Assembly (NCBI GenBank): GCA_030710605.1
Contig: CP092870.1
Coordinates: forward strand, 56,629,532 to 56,693,531
DNA from: Cordylochernes scorpioides
Lineage: Eukaryota > Arthropoda > Arachnida > Pseudoscorpiones > Chernetidae
DNA: 64,000 nt
Direction of reading: 5' to 3'
Shown: in pieces, positions 1 through 10,835 of the stretch
Position numbering within the stretch: the stretch's first letter is position 1
Layout of the letters: each line of letters starts with the position of its first letter
The notes under the pieces: generated by a model
What the model saw: the letters and a program-made list of their open reading frames with translations, nothing else
Told to the model about the DNA's origin: nothing
Database searches by the model: none
Position numbers and translations under genes: made by a program

Positions 1-105
1 ATCGTAAAAATATGAATTCCAAATTCTATAAACTCAGGTACCTAATGAATCTAAAATTTCATTGTATGGATTCACATTTGAACTTTTTCCCTGAAAATCG
101 CTGCT
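1..105 (+). pseudogene. FHQDI-family gene fragment upstream of ankyrin gene 1
   Basis: With a one-base frame correction this stretch reads as residues like MNLKFHCMDSHLNFFPEN, which align with the LKFHFMESHLKF section of the copy at 26294-27859 on the minus strand. It is a dead internal fragment of the repeated FHQDI family. The same fragment precedes the second ankyrin gene (20137-20241), where more of the family member is visible to its left, so it is part of the duplicated unit. The window begins inside it, so its left edge is unknown. Confidence 0.7.
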
Positions 106-534
106 AATATTTTTCATATTGATTCTAATCTCTATATATAAAAATTTCTCTATGGAGTATCCTATGTAATATCAAAATTCGTTTATATAGACCTTATATG
201 TGTCTTTTTAAGATATTAGCATTTATATATTTCTAGGATTTAATTCTTATATTAAACATTCAATTTATCACTGAGAAAATATGAATTTTATAATCTGTGA
301 ATAAATATGCTTTAGTTACAAAAAGGACTACACCTATAGTTTTTCAATTTATTTTGTAAATACACGTTTGTTTACTAACTTTGCTGTATAACAAATAAAA
401 TGTATGTATTTAATCGCGTCACTCTCTCATTCTTATTTATGTTTAAAAATCCACGCGCTTAAGGTAACCAAAATATTTTTGATTGAAACCACTTTGAGTA
501 TACTTTTTATTTAAAAATTGATATTTACTATATA

Positions 535-2568
535 ATGGACTTTGATAAGAAATTGATTGAAAATTCACTTTTGGAAATAAAAAAGAAGATTGACGAAGGA
601 GAAGATGTGAATAATTTTGAAGATAGCAATGGAGATACTGTATTGCACAATGCTGTAAAATTAGGTGACATATCACTATGTTCTTATATGATAAACTCTG
701 GTGCAAATGTGAATCAAAAGAATAAAATAGGGAATACACCCTTACACATAGCTTTGAATTTAAAATCAGACGAAATTGTTCAATTGCTCTTGAATTCAGG
801 CGCTTCAGTTGATTTAAAAAATTCGAAAGGAAATAGTTCTTTACATCTAGCTATTAAAAGTGGAAGCTTTGAAATGGTTGAAAAGCTTATCGAATATAAA
901 GCCGCAATGAATCCAAAAAATGATGATGGTAACACCCCATTACATTTAGCGACAAAATTTTCCAATAATGAGATAGTACAGTATTTAATTATCTGTGGTG
1001 CTGAAATAAATATTGAAAACAAGGATGGAAATACACCTTTAGGTCTAGCTATAGAATATAACTCAACCCATATTGTTAAGCATCTTCTAATTGCCGGTGC
1101 AGATACTAACATTAAAGATCAGTATGGATGGAGTCCATTAGCAAGGGCAATTACGGTTGGAAATAGAAGCCTTTGTAGACATTTAATAAAACAAGGAGCT
1201 AATATAAACTCGATAGAAAACAAGGAAATTACTCCTTTAACCTTGGCAATTGAATCGGGATTGTATCAAATTTTCAGAGATCTAATTAAAGCTGGGGCCG
1301 ATGTAACATTATCGAACAAATATAATATTACTCCCCTCATGTATAGTGCAGGTCAAAAAAATCCTATTTTTCTGAAAGAATTGTTAGAAATGGGTTTAGA
1401 TGTTAATTTTCAAGATTATAATGGATGGTCGGCAATTTTTCGTTCTCTTAATAAAGAAACATCTCATTATAAATTGTTATTAGATGCTGGAGCTGATATT
1501 AACATGAAAAATAAAAATGGAAAAACGCCGTTAATCTTTGCAATTACAAATGATGATATTGTAGCAGTAAAGACACTAGTTAAAGCTGGAGCTATCGTTA
1601 ATATAAAAGCCAAAACAAACCTAACTCCATTGTGTTACCATCCTGATTTCAGGAATGAAAAACTTATAAGATATTTATTACAAGTAGGGGTTAATGTGAA
1701 TGATAGTGACCTAGCGGGTAATACACCACTTCACAGAGCAGCTTACAATTTCATGGAAAACTTAATTGAAGACCTCATTGTATCAAAATCCAATGTTTAT
1801 GCAGAGAATAACGATGGGTTTAATTCTTTGAATCATGCTTTAATATCATTACCCAAAAATACAATGGAAGAATATAAGCCATTAGAAAGTCTATTTGAAA
1901 GAATAAGAAAAGAAGATTTTCTCACCTTCTTAGAATCATCAATAGTGTCAGAGAACATGGATATATATGTTCAAGCTATTATGGTTATGTTGAAATATTT
2001 GGTTTTATTTGATCCAATTGATACTTTACCAGCTACCATTGATATCCCTGAAGTGATAGAATGGTGGGAGAACTGTAAGACTGAGGTAGAGTGCATGGAT
2101 TTTTACATTCATAGAGATATTGAATTGACCTTATTTGCCTACATGACAGAAAAAGATATGAACAGAAAGGCTGGATTTATGTACAGTGACATCACAGGTG
2201 TACAAAAAAATTTGGAACAGAACAAGTCTTGGTACAAAGAGAACTATCCTATTTATGCTTCAATGATTGAAGAACGTTACACAAAAGATTTAGAAAGAGC
2301 AAAGTTACTCTATAATTGGAACGGAAACTACAATACTACAATCCTAAATAGGATTAATGCCAATATATTGTTGGATATTGGCGAGAACCTCACTAACAAA
2401 AATTTGAAATATCAGGATCCTTCTGAGGAGAATGATGAAGAAGAACAGAATAGTAAAAACGATGATTACAACAGCGAAGAATTCCCTGATGCGGAATCGG
2501 AATATTTAGTAGGCTATAGCTATACTAGCAGTGAGGAAGATATTTTGGAAAATTCTGACCGCGAATAA
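535..2568 (+). CDS. Ankyrin-repeat protein with PRANC-like C-terminus, paralogue 1
   Basis: A single open frame of 677 codons. Residues about 4-30 look like a partial first repeat. About 12 full 33-residue ankyrin repeats follow (31-425) with typical GNTPLHLA motifs, for example at 130-162, and the last one runs out near 440. Residues 446-545 are a non-repeat helical region containing WWENC at 511-515 and the pattern W...C..E...M....I, which resembles the PRANC domain of poxvirus, Wolbachia and parasitoid-wasp ankyrin proteins; I rate that match as plausible only. The tail (about 625-677) is acidic and Ser/Glu-rich. There is no signal peptide or membrane segment, so a cytosolic or nuclear protein-binding role is likely. 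It lacks the long N-terminal domain of latrotoxins, so I do not call it one. The ATG chosen is the first in frame and is conserved in the paralogue. Expression and true intron content are unknown. Confidence 0.85.
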   Translation: MDFDKKLIENSLLEIKKKIDEGEDVNNFEDSNGDTVLHNAVKLGDISLCSYMINSGANVNQKNKIGNTPLHIALNLKSDEIVQLLLNSGASVDLKNSKGNSSLHLAIKSGSFEMVEKLIEYKAAMNPKNDDGNTPLHLATKFSNNEIVQYLIICGAEINIENKDGNTPLGLAIEYNSTHIVKHLLIAGADTNIKDQYGWSPLARAITVGNRSLCRHLIKQGANINSIENKEITPLTLAIESGLYQIFRDLIKAGADVTLSNKYNITPLMYSAGQKNPIFLKELLEMGLDVNFQDYNGWSAIFRSLNKETSHYKLLLDAGADINMKNKNGKTPLIFAITNDDIVAVKTLVKAGAIVNIKAKTNLTPLCYHPDFRNEKLIRYLLQVGVNVNDSDLAGNTPLHRAAYNFMENLIEDLIVSKSNVYAENNDGFNSLNHALISLPKNTMEEYKPLESLFERIRKEDFLTFLESSIVSENMDIYVQAIMVMLKYLVLFDPIDTLPATIDIPEVIEWWENCKTEVECMDFYIHRDIELTLFAYMTEKDMNRKAGFMYSDITGVQKNLEQNKSWYKENYPIYASMIEERYTKDLERAKLLYNWNGNYNTTILNRINANILLDIGENLTNKNLKYQDPSEENDEEEQNSKNDDYNSEEFPDAESEYLVGYSYTSSEEDILENSDRE

Positions 2569-2752
2569 TTAACTTAGAAGGACTTGTTGCAAAAAACCTG
2601 TTGACAAAGTTCCATAAAATGTTGCCTCTTCTCTGAAGACAAAAGACAAGATCTAATAAAAATTATTCTGAGAAATATTTCTTTTTTTAACTACACCACC
2701 AATAAGGAATTAACAAATTAATTATTCTTTTATGTCATGTTAAAATTTGAAT

Positions 2753-3500
2753 AAAATATATAGCCATTTGTGACACATATTTCCTCTATAATTTGTCTTT
2801 TCTATTATTATGTATACTACATTTAGTACAGAGATGGTAGTAATTAGTGATTGAATTTACTGAAGATGCATCCATCACGCGTTTAGCATGTGGAAGGCAG
2901 TTCAAAAAATGCCCTATTTCAACGCATTGAGTAATTTTATCTGAGAAATATCTTGATAAAGGCTTTATCTATGCATGAATCATATACAAATAAATACCCT
3001 TGTTTTAATTTCTATTTACTTTTTGTCTATTCTTCAATGTCCTTCCTTAACTTATCATACTAATCAGGATACATATCTAAATAATTAGGTTTTTAGCGTA
3101 ATTATTAACTGCATTATTATCTTTGAATGTAAATAATTTTTGACAGACTCAGTGAGGTATCCATGTATAAGACTGCACATCTAAATATTGGCTGTTGTAT
3201 GTACCCATATTCCAGAGAGAGAGAGAAAACAATTTGAAATATTTCAAATGAATTTGAAAGTGACAATAAAAACAGTAATCTACTGATATACATCTATATT
3301 AAAAGTTAAACCATAATTGCATTCCAGAGGCGCGTTTATGAATAGAAAAAAGCTAAGAAAAAAAGAAACATTCAGTTTTTAATTATATGTTCTATGTGAT
3401 AAATATTTTTTTGTTTGAATCCAAGATACACTCAAATTTTTATCTATCAATAAAATTTCTTACAAATAAATATATTGGCATTGTATTTCTTTTCAATAAT
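2753..3500. other. Non-coding AT-rich stretch
   Basis: No coding signal seen. It holds one copy of a direct repeat (2866-3112) and a short GA microsatellite near 3216. The rest looks like decayed repeat DNA. Confidence 0.5.
2866..3112 (+). repeat. Direct repeat, copy 1 (pairs with 5701-5932)
   Basis: Shares the order acgcgt..gcatgtggaaggc, gcattgagtaatttta, catatacaaataaat and atcatactaatcaggata with 5701-5932. The two copies flank the BEL/Pao remnant in the same orientation, so they could be LTR pieces. However, they lack clear TG..CA ends, and the right copy is about 245 bp from the putative primer-binding site. A separate dispersed repeat is equally possible. Confidence 0.6.
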
Positions 3501-5456
3501 ATTTGATGATATTATATCTACAGACCTTCCAGCAATGATTCTCCAAGCAAACTGGGGTCCTTAAAGGCGAATCTTACAATGTATCTACCAGATTTTCTTC
3601 TCTCATGAGTTGTCCTAAAATGAATTTCATTGATATCATCTACAAACGGATCAGGTTGGTTTTGAGTTCTTCTTCCCATAAGGAAAATATTGGCTTCCAT
3701 TTATTGAGCGTACAATTGAATGTGTGCAGTTTTTGATAGTTTCCGGATTTCTTTTGAAAGATTTTAATTTATCCAAAGAGCAACCATCTCAATAGTGTTT
3801 TGATTGCCTTTGGTTGACCTTCATGTCCATATTTGATGGCTCACTTGAATAGAGATAAGGCAAAATCTGCGCCTAGCAATATGTCAATTGGTGCGGTATA
3901 TTGATATTGTGGATAGGCTAGTTGCAGGCCATGTGAATGATGAAATTGATGTTCTTCAAATTTTAAATATAGCATATAACTTGTCACCTTATCCACAACA
4001 AGAACATTTGTTTTATTTGAATAGGCTGAAATGGGATGTGAAATTAAGATATATTACTCCATTGGGTCTGCCCAAAATCTGTCCTCCTATTCCGGCTAAT
4101 TCTACTCTTGTCCTAGAAGGTTCCAAATTCAGTTTCTTCAAACAGTCCCGAGTTATTAGTGTGGCTTGACTTTCTGTATCTATTAAAGCTCTACAAGGTT
4201 GATATTTACCTTGATGAATTATCGCCATAATTGTTGCGGTAGACTAGAACAAACGAGTCCTCTTGGATAGACATCAAACAGGTGGTGTTATGAATGGAGG
4301 TCACGCCCAAAGCATCATTGTTTTGCTTTACACTTGACTCAGCTTGGTTTTTATCTGTTTCTTCAATTGCAGGAATTTATATTGTATTTTCTTTAAACTG
4401 ATGAATGGCGGAATCAATGTGAATCATTGTGTTATGTTTTTGGGCATTTATAGATTCCATGCTCCTGTTGACAGAAAACAATTGGCCTTTGTTAGATTGT
4501 GTACTAACAATATAATAGAGCTTTTAATTAGGGGCAATCCCTCTTCTGTTTCACTCGTATTAAGTGCCTTTGCATGGTTTTCCAAAAAAATCAATAATTC
4601 GGAACAGGAGGGTATGTGATTACTATCAATTGTCATGTTCCAGCTGCCCTTTATTGTTTTGTCTAGTTTATCATTCAGGATTTTCTCAATTATGATATCA
4701 CTAAGTTCATATAGCTTATAACCAAGTGTTTCTAGATATCTAATGATTTCACATGAATTATCTACCAAAAATAGAAGATGTGTGGATGATTCTATTGTTA
4801 CCTTAGGTAGATCTATTATTCTTTTGTATTAGGTTAAATATTAAATCTTTTTTTATTGTCATATCTTTTTTTCCAACAAATCCCAAGCCAAAACAAAATT
4901 ATTTTCTGTTATTGGTATGTGATTAACAAGTACTAAAGCCTTTCCTTTCAGACAAGTCTTTAAATACTGTAATTTAACTATATTTGTTAATTGACTGTTA
5001 TCAATAATAGTCTAGTTTTGAAAATATTAGAAAACGAAATTCAATTTTCTATTTTTCCATCAAAAATTGGTAGTTCTATTTTAGGCAAATTATCATAATT
5101 CTTATCCTTTTTTTTTGTTACTTTGAGGAAAATTTGAATCATTGAGAAAAGGTTGAGTAAACCGATGAATTTTCACCTCTAGTTTACAATATTTTTCGGT
5201 AACCAATACAAAACTATTTGTAATAAAAGTTAGTCTGTATCTTTTATCCCCATAAAATATTCATATGCTTGTTCCAACTGCTGTTTAATCTTCTCGATCT
5301 TTTTTAATATTGCATCGAGTTCAAAACAATCGGCTGTGTTGTTTTCTATTTCCTTTTCAACTTTTCTAAATTAAGACCTAGTCTTTTGATTCTTCTTATT
5401 TCTGTATCCATGAGGTTGACTTACCGTATCAGGCTTCTATCCGGCTCGAGGTACCA
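3500..5456 (-). pseudogene. BEL/Pao LTR retrotransposon remnant (gag-protease)
   Basis: Read right to left. A gag-like region begins near 5400, and LPKIELPIFDGKIEN near 5045-5100 is the signature of the DUF1759 gag region of BEL/Pao elements. 4768-4448 continues gag (ending in WNMT..., LLIFLENHAKAL). 4228-4013 is the retroviral-type aspartic protease (ALIDTESQATLI, usually D-S/T-G, then ELAGIGGQ). 4010-3850 reads APIDILLGADFALSLFK, the end of the protease/linker. 3700-3518 reads GRYIVRFAFKDPSLLGES, the start of the pol region. Reverse transcriptase and integrase are missing, and many stops interrupt it. Dead copy. Confidence 0.8.
5439..5456 (-). other. Candidate primer-binding site of the BEL/Pao remnant
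   Basis: On the minus strand it reads TGGTACCTCGAGCCGGA, beginning with the TGG that pairs with a tRNA CCA end and resembling the complement of a tRNA-Tyr 3' end with a few mismatches. It lies upstream of gag, where a 5' LTR should end. The LTR boundary itself is not clear. Confidence 0.45.
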
Positions 5457-5700
5457 ATTTATGAAAAAGCGAAAGTTGTATAAGCTTATGATTTTTCTTT
5501 GTTTAAAAAGTGAATCGATGTTGGTTCCATATGCTTGAATTGAATATTACTTCTTAGTTCTATATATTTATTGCTTAAAAAGAACACAACAAAACATTAA
5601 AAAAAACTACAATTGCAAATGATTTGATGACTAACTTTAAAAAAAAATGATGATGAAAAAAATTGAATATGTCTGCCAGAAAAATGCTTTTATGAATTAG

Positions 5701-5932
5701 AAGTCATCAACGCGTCTGGCATGTGGAAGGCAAAAAAAAAAAAATCCATATTCCTGACGCATTGAGTAATTTTAGCATTAGAAATATCTTGATAGGGGCT
5801 TATCTATACATATATCATATACAAATAAATTCCAGTGTTTTAATTTCTAATCTTTTTCTCCTTCCTGAAATTATCATACTAATCAGGATAAATATCTAAA
5901 TAATTAAGTTTTTGGTATAATTTCAATCTGTA
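5701..5932 (+). repeat. Direct repeat, copy 2 (pairs with 2866-3112)
   Basis: Diverged second copy with a 13-base A run inserted. It ends just before the 3' end of the Jockey-like LINE. Confidence 0.6.
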
Positions 5933-5964
5933 TTTATATTGTTGGGCTATAAGTTGAAGCTGGA

Positions 5965-8583
5965 CTAGATGATGTAATAGTATAAGGATCGGGGATTGAT
6001 ATCTCCTTTATTTTGTAGAATATCTTGTATGGTTGGATTATTTGAATTTTGCATTTGAAGGTATAATTTCTTAACGGAAGTTTGGTACATATCTTCTAGA
6101 TCGGGTTGGTTCAAGTCCTCCTTCAGTATCTTGTTTGATAGGTTGAATGGAGCTCCTATACTTGTCCGAAGGCAGATTCTCATAAAAGCGTTTATCCTAT
6201 TTTTGTTTGTGGTTGTAATATATTTACACCAAATTGGGAGTGCGTATGTTACTATCGGGAGGATACAACTTCTGTATAGAGTAAACTTTTGTTTTGTAGT
6301 CAATTTGCTTCTATAGTTGAACAGGCTTGATAATGTTATTTTTGCGATTTTTGCTTTCTTTATGACATTTTTGACATGCATGTTGAATTTCAACTTGGAG
6401 TCTAAGGTAACTCCAAGATATTTAACGCTGACAGTCCAGTTAATAGGGCTCTGGTTTACCTTCAGGATGGATTGTGGCTTGAATTTTTTATTGTCTAGTG
6501 GAGGAAAAATTATTGCCTGAGACTTTTTTGGGTTGATGTCTAATTTCCAATCATTGCACCATTTGGTTATACTGTTTATGTAATTTTGGAGTTGTGTAGT
6601 TATTATTCCTATTGATTTGGAGTTTGATAAAATTGCTGCGTCATCTGCGAAAAGTTTTATTTGACATTTTGGATGCGGAGGGAAATCGTTGATGTAGATG
6701 TTGAATAGGTAGGGTCCAAGGATAGAGCCTTGAGGGACTCCAATCTGGGTTGGTTTTGCCGTGGTTATATAATTCCCTTGCTTAATTGAAAAGGTTCTGT
6801 CCTGGAGATAGTTTTTCAAGAATTTGATAAAATCCCTTGGAAATTGATTTTTTGTTATTTTTGCTATCAAGCCATCATGCCATACTCTATCAAAGGCTTT
6901 GGTAAAGTCTAGAAAAACAGCACCTACTGCCTCCTTGTGGGACTTTCTTATTTGGATGTAGTCTATTACTGTGATGGGGTGGGTTGTGGAGTGTCCTTTT
7001 CTGAATCCAAATTGTTGAGAAATGATAAAGTTAATAGAATCCATGTATGACTGCAATCTGCGAAGAACGATTCTCTCGTATACCTTACCGATGGTAGAGA
7101 GAAGGCTGATTGGTCTGAGATCTTCAGGTGATTTGACAGGTGATTTTTTTTGGAATTGTTATGATAATGGCATGTTTCCATGTCTTCGGGATGTAGCACA
7201 GGTGTAATGCAGCATTGAAGATCCCAGCGAGGAAAACTATCCATTTGATGGGGAGGTTTTTAGTCATTTGCGGCGTAATATTGTCGTGGCCTGGAGCTTT
7301 GTGATTACCTAGGTTTTTAATCACTTCCTTGACTTCATTTGGCGTTGTCATTGATAGTATATTCTCTTGGGGATGATGGCAAGTGTTATCTGTTAGGTAA
7401 GACGGAACCTCATCCTCCGCCTTGGAAAAGTGTTTGGAAAAATGCTCTGAAAGATCATTTCCAATTTCTTTGTCGGTCAGCAAGGTTTTTTCATTTGCAT
7501 TTAAAATAGTGATTTTGTCAGTTTTTTTCCTAATGGGTTTTGTTTTTTCCAGAAGTCTGTTGGGCTCGATTCAAGTTTGTTTAAAAAACTATTCCAATTT
7601 TTTCAGATTTCTCTGCTTCAAGGGCTTGATATACCTTTCCTTGAAGATTGAGGTAATTAGCTCTATGAGCTGGATCCCAGGTTGATTGCCACCTTTTCCT
7701 AGCTTTATTTTTCTCCCTTATTAAGGCTTTGGTTTTTGGGTTCTTTATTAATTTGGAAGATGAGACTATGGTGTTTTTCGAGTAGCTATTATTAATTTTC
7801 TCGTTTAAAATTCCAACTGCTGAATCAATGTCTACTTCAGTTTTCAAGGGGAGTCTGGGGGGCGTGGTGAAGATTAGATCTTGTTGAAAATGAACCCAAT
7901 TAGTTACTCGGCTGAGCTGAGTTGTGAATTCATCCTTTGGGCAATTCAATTCAAAGATTACAGGGAGATGATCAGATGATAAATCGTCGGTGGTTCTGGC
8001 CTTTGGGGTCCAGGGAATGTTTTTAAGTACAGCGAAGTCTAGGAAATCGGGATTGCCCAGTGGACTGTAATGCGTGGGTGACGAAGGTGCGACAATGTCG
8101 AGGCTTTCTCTTTCAGAGAAATTGTGCAGCACGATTCCACTGTTATTTGTCAAAGAGGGTGTTTGGAGTTCCAGTCTCCTGCAACGATTATTGCGTGGTT
8201 GTGTTTTATCAGTTGGTTCAAATCTTCTTCCAATAATGGTGCATCAGGCTTCTTATAAATTGCTGTGATTTGCAAGAGGGTTTTTCCATCTGGTTTTATC
8301 AAAATTGAAGTATTTTCCAAGTTTAAAGTATGAATCAGCATATTTTTATATTTAAAAAGGATTTTATAATGATGGCTGTTCCCCCACCTTTTCCTGTAAT
8401 TCGATCAGTTCTAATGGTTTGATAGTTCCTGAACTTTAGATCAATTGAGGTTTTAAGGTGAGTTTCACTGAGCAGAGCAATGTCAATTGAGTTATCTTCT
8501 AAAAAGTGCAATAAGTCTTCTTTCTTTGATCTGATTCCGTTACAATTCCAAGCAATAATTCTAAAAGGTAATTTGCAATTCAT
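5965..8583 (-). pseudogene. LINE ORF2 (endonuclease + reverse transcriptase), frameshifted
   Basis: From the right: 8583-8150 has the APE-type endonuclease start (RIIAWNCNGIRSKKEDL, LLSETHL) and AGDWNSKH. 8153-7581 continues with the endonuclease end (LSSDHLPVIFEL) and the linker. 7483-7124 holds RT domain 0-1 (KAPGHDNITP, PKTWKHAIIITIPK). 7056-5965 holds the RT core with FGFRKGHST, AVFLDFTKAFDRVWH, IGVPQGSILGP and the catalytic FADDAAI, then the thumb and C-terminal region. About four frameshifts separate the blocks. The domain order and motifs match Jockey-clade polymerases. Confidence 0.88.
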
Positions 8584-9772
8584 TGTAGGTATGTTTTGAT
8601 TACTTGCATCAATTTTTCACACAGGTCCTTAGTTTCAGAACGAGAAGTTTTTCTTGTCACAACCTCAGCATTGCTTTGGTTTTGTTGTTCTACAATTTTC
8701 GGCAGTGTTTCAGATCTTTTTGAAATCGGAAGTGGGTTGTTAGGTTTGTACTGACCAGGGTATCTTGGCTGTTGCTGATGTACTCTTGGAAACTTAGGGC
8801 ATCCGCGGTAATTGGCTGTGTGCGCTTCTTCGCAGTTTGCACACTTTGGGGGAAGTTGTCTTGACTTTCTTGGGCATTCCTTCGAATGGTGCTCCTCGGC
8901 ACACTTGACGCATTTTGGTTTCAGGAAGCAGTTAAGTTGACCGTGCCCGAAACCCTGGCAGTTGAAGCATTGAGTCACACGGTTTGTTGTTCTGAAAGAT
9001 TCTACTGCAATTTTCTGATAGAGGAGTTCAGTTATTTCGTAAATTTTATTGTTTTGTTCATTTTTCGGTAATTCTACCAGTACTAATTCATTGGCCTTTT
9101 AATTGATAGTCTATGAAGTCTCTCCACAGAGGTCTCAGTAAAGCCCATTGTTGCAAGTTCTATTGCTATATCTTCAGTCTTGTAGGCTGTTGTCACGCCC
9201 TTTAATACCACTTTGAGCGGTTTTCTTCTTGGCCTTCTTGGAGTAGCCGCCATTGTTTTTTTGAACATATTCCCTGATTTTTTGAAGTCTGAAATATTTT
9301 TGGCCTTGATAATGTGCTTATTTCCTGAGATCGTGCATTGGAATTTATCTGTGCACAGGTCTTTCAGCTCTTGGCATAGCAACTTCCAGTCTGTTACATT
9401 TTCTGCTATTACAGGTGGTATTCTTGGCTTTTTTGCATGTGTAACTGTTGTCCAAGGACCATCTTCATCAATGTTTTCTTCGTTAACCTGAGGAGGGGTA
9501 GCTGCGGACATTTCTTGAGGGACTTCAGTTACCTCGTTCATGGAGACATCGTTTTCATTATGCTGTGAGACAACTTCCATTCTCGGTGTCTTATGGCTAC
9601 GTGGTGTTGAATCTGATGGGGATTCGCGAGTTCGTTTCTTTGTTGAAGGAGTTTCTTCTACTTTGTACTCGATGCCACATCTTTCAAGAATTTTCAAAAG
9701 TATGTTGGTTTCGATTATACTGACCTTTTCGCCAGCTGGGCCGATCGTTGTTTTGATTACAATAGGCTGCAT
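8580..9772 (-). pseudogene. LINE ORF1, gag-like zinc-knuckle protein
   Basis: 9772-9083 encodes a 229-residue N-terminal part with a basic, Ser/Pro-rich region and an RNA-binding fold resembling the PRE_C2HC region of Jockey ORF1. After a frameshift, 8978-8580 carries consecutive CCHC knuckles (CFNCQGFGHGQLNC, CVKCAEEHHSKEC, CANCEEAHTANYRGC). The protein would coat LINE RNA. One frameshift near 9080 breaks it. Confidence 0.85.
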
Positions 9773-9945
9773 CTTTTTTTTTCGCGTGAGAAAAAAGAAC
9801 AGAACACCTTAAATAGTCTCTCGATGTTATATTTTATTATTCTGTGGTTTAAATTATTTTTGATTTTTTAATTTTAAAGAAATATGATAATTCACCTTAT
9901 TTATTGATCCCCCTTGTGCTATTCACATATTAAAACAAACTGTCC

Positions 9946-10011
9946 AACGCGGGATTCGTTCCCGGTTCATGGATGTTGAGAATCGAGGGTTTCAATCACT
10001 CAACTACCGAC
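9946..10011 (-). repeat. tRNA-like SINE head, copy 1
   Basis: The minus strand reads as a diverged tRNA(Ser/Leu)-like sequence ending in GGAACGAATCCCG, a degenerate B box, next to a segment that also precedes the copies at 51457 and 55254. It is too diverged to be a functional tRNA. Confidence 0.5.
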
Positions 10012-10429
10012 TCCTATACATATTGCCAGTATATTTATATGTTAAAAATTCAAATTTTCCATAAATTTTGAGACTATCTTAGATTCAAACGAAAACAGTT
10101 TTACACATAGAACAGATATTTGAAAAAAATGAATGCTTCTTTTTTCTTAGCATCTCACTATTCATACACGCATTCTGGACTACTGTTGTAGGTTGGTTTT
10201 TGATCGGATTTTCTAGAGTGTGATTACGCCTTATTATTGATTGTAAATTATTAATGGATATTTTCTCTTATATCATGATTGATCAATTTTATTGTCTCTA
10301 TACCGATGGTCTATTTTGGTGTCCGGGACTTCTCTCGGAGTTCTTTCGCCCAGAGGATATTGCGCCTAATTCATAGTGAACAAAACACCTAACAATTTAG
10401 AACTTAGAATTAAATATTTACAAATTTAC
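10012..10429. other. No gene recognised
   Basis: AT-rich sequence without a readable open frame or clear repeat structure. Confidence 0.4.
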
Positions 10430-10610
10430 ATGTATTATTCAAGAGTTCATAAAATATATAGACAAAGTTGTTTGAGGTGAAAGAGTTAGATTGTTTAAAT
10501 CAGGGAACAAACGATATCTCACTTCTGCAAAGTTCAGACAGTAGTAGATGAAGTGAAGAGCAGTTTGTTCAGTTTCTCCGCAGAATAATTTGGCGTTTCT
10601 GATTTGATTA
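10430..10610 (-). pseudogene. LINE 3'-terminal coding fragment
   Basis: The minus strand encodes NAKLFCGETEQTALHFIYYC, matching the C-terminal Cys...His...Cys zinc motif that ends many LINE polymerases, followed by about 30 residues and a stop. 5'-truncated copy. Confidence 0.6.
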
Positions 10611-10655
10611 TTTATTTATGAATGTATATTTAAAGATACTTACAAAAACCTAATA

Positions 10656-10835
10656 CAGTAGAAACTACCTTTTAGCGGGGCGCCTCGCTAGCTACACCTC
10701 TCCAAAAAGGACAGTTTTCTTTTGAAAAATTACCATTTTCAAAATTTATCAACTCTCCAGTAAGAGGATACCTCTCCCTAAAAGACATTTTGGCTTTGCA
10801 ATTAGGTGTTGTCCTTCAAAGGGATGTTAATTTAT
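10656..10835 (+). mobile_element. Tigger/pogo-type MITE, copy 1
   Basis: Starts after TA with cagtagaaactacc and shares its interior (ctctccagtaagagg, ggctttgcaattaggtgttgtccttcaaa) with 56043-56243, which keeps the matching right end (ggttctactg then TA). The right end here is degraded. Confidence 0.65.

Larger units (their letters stand above)
1..2752 (+). repeat. Segmental duplication, left copy
   Basis: This block aligns along its length with 20137-22880: the upstream pseudogene fragment, about 430 bp of 5' flank, the ankyrin coding region and about 180 bp of 3' flank. A 5-bp indel near 280/20420 shifts the offset from 20136 to 20141. Similarity fades in the 3' flank near 2752/22880. The left edge lies outside the window. 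The two copies are in the same orientation, 20.1 kb apart. Confidence 0.92.
5940..9835 (-). mobile_element. Jockey-type non-LTR retrotransposon
   Basis: Two coding regions in LINE order on the minus strand: ORF1 (9772-8580), a gag-like protein with zinc knuckles, then ORF2 (8583-5965), with endonuclease and reverse transcriptase. The ORFs overlap at the ATG near 8580. A short 5' UTR runs to about 9835 and a short 3' tail to about 5940. All domains are present but broken by frameshifts, so this is a nearly full-length dead copy. Confidence 0.85.

Noticed and set aside
780..1112. Antisense open frames over both ankyrin genes (780-1112, 443-739 and their copies)
   Set aside because: They mirror the repeat codons of the sense strand and show no independent features.
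535..2568. Ankyrin genes as latrotoxin-type toxins
   Set aside because: Ankyrin repeats begin near residue 4-30, and the protein is about half the length of latrotoxins and lacks their large N-terminal domain.
5457..5932. 5' LTR of the BEL/Pao remnant
   Set aside because: Only the right half resembles 2866-3112. No TG..CA ends were found, and the left flank of the other copy is ankyrin-gene DNA.
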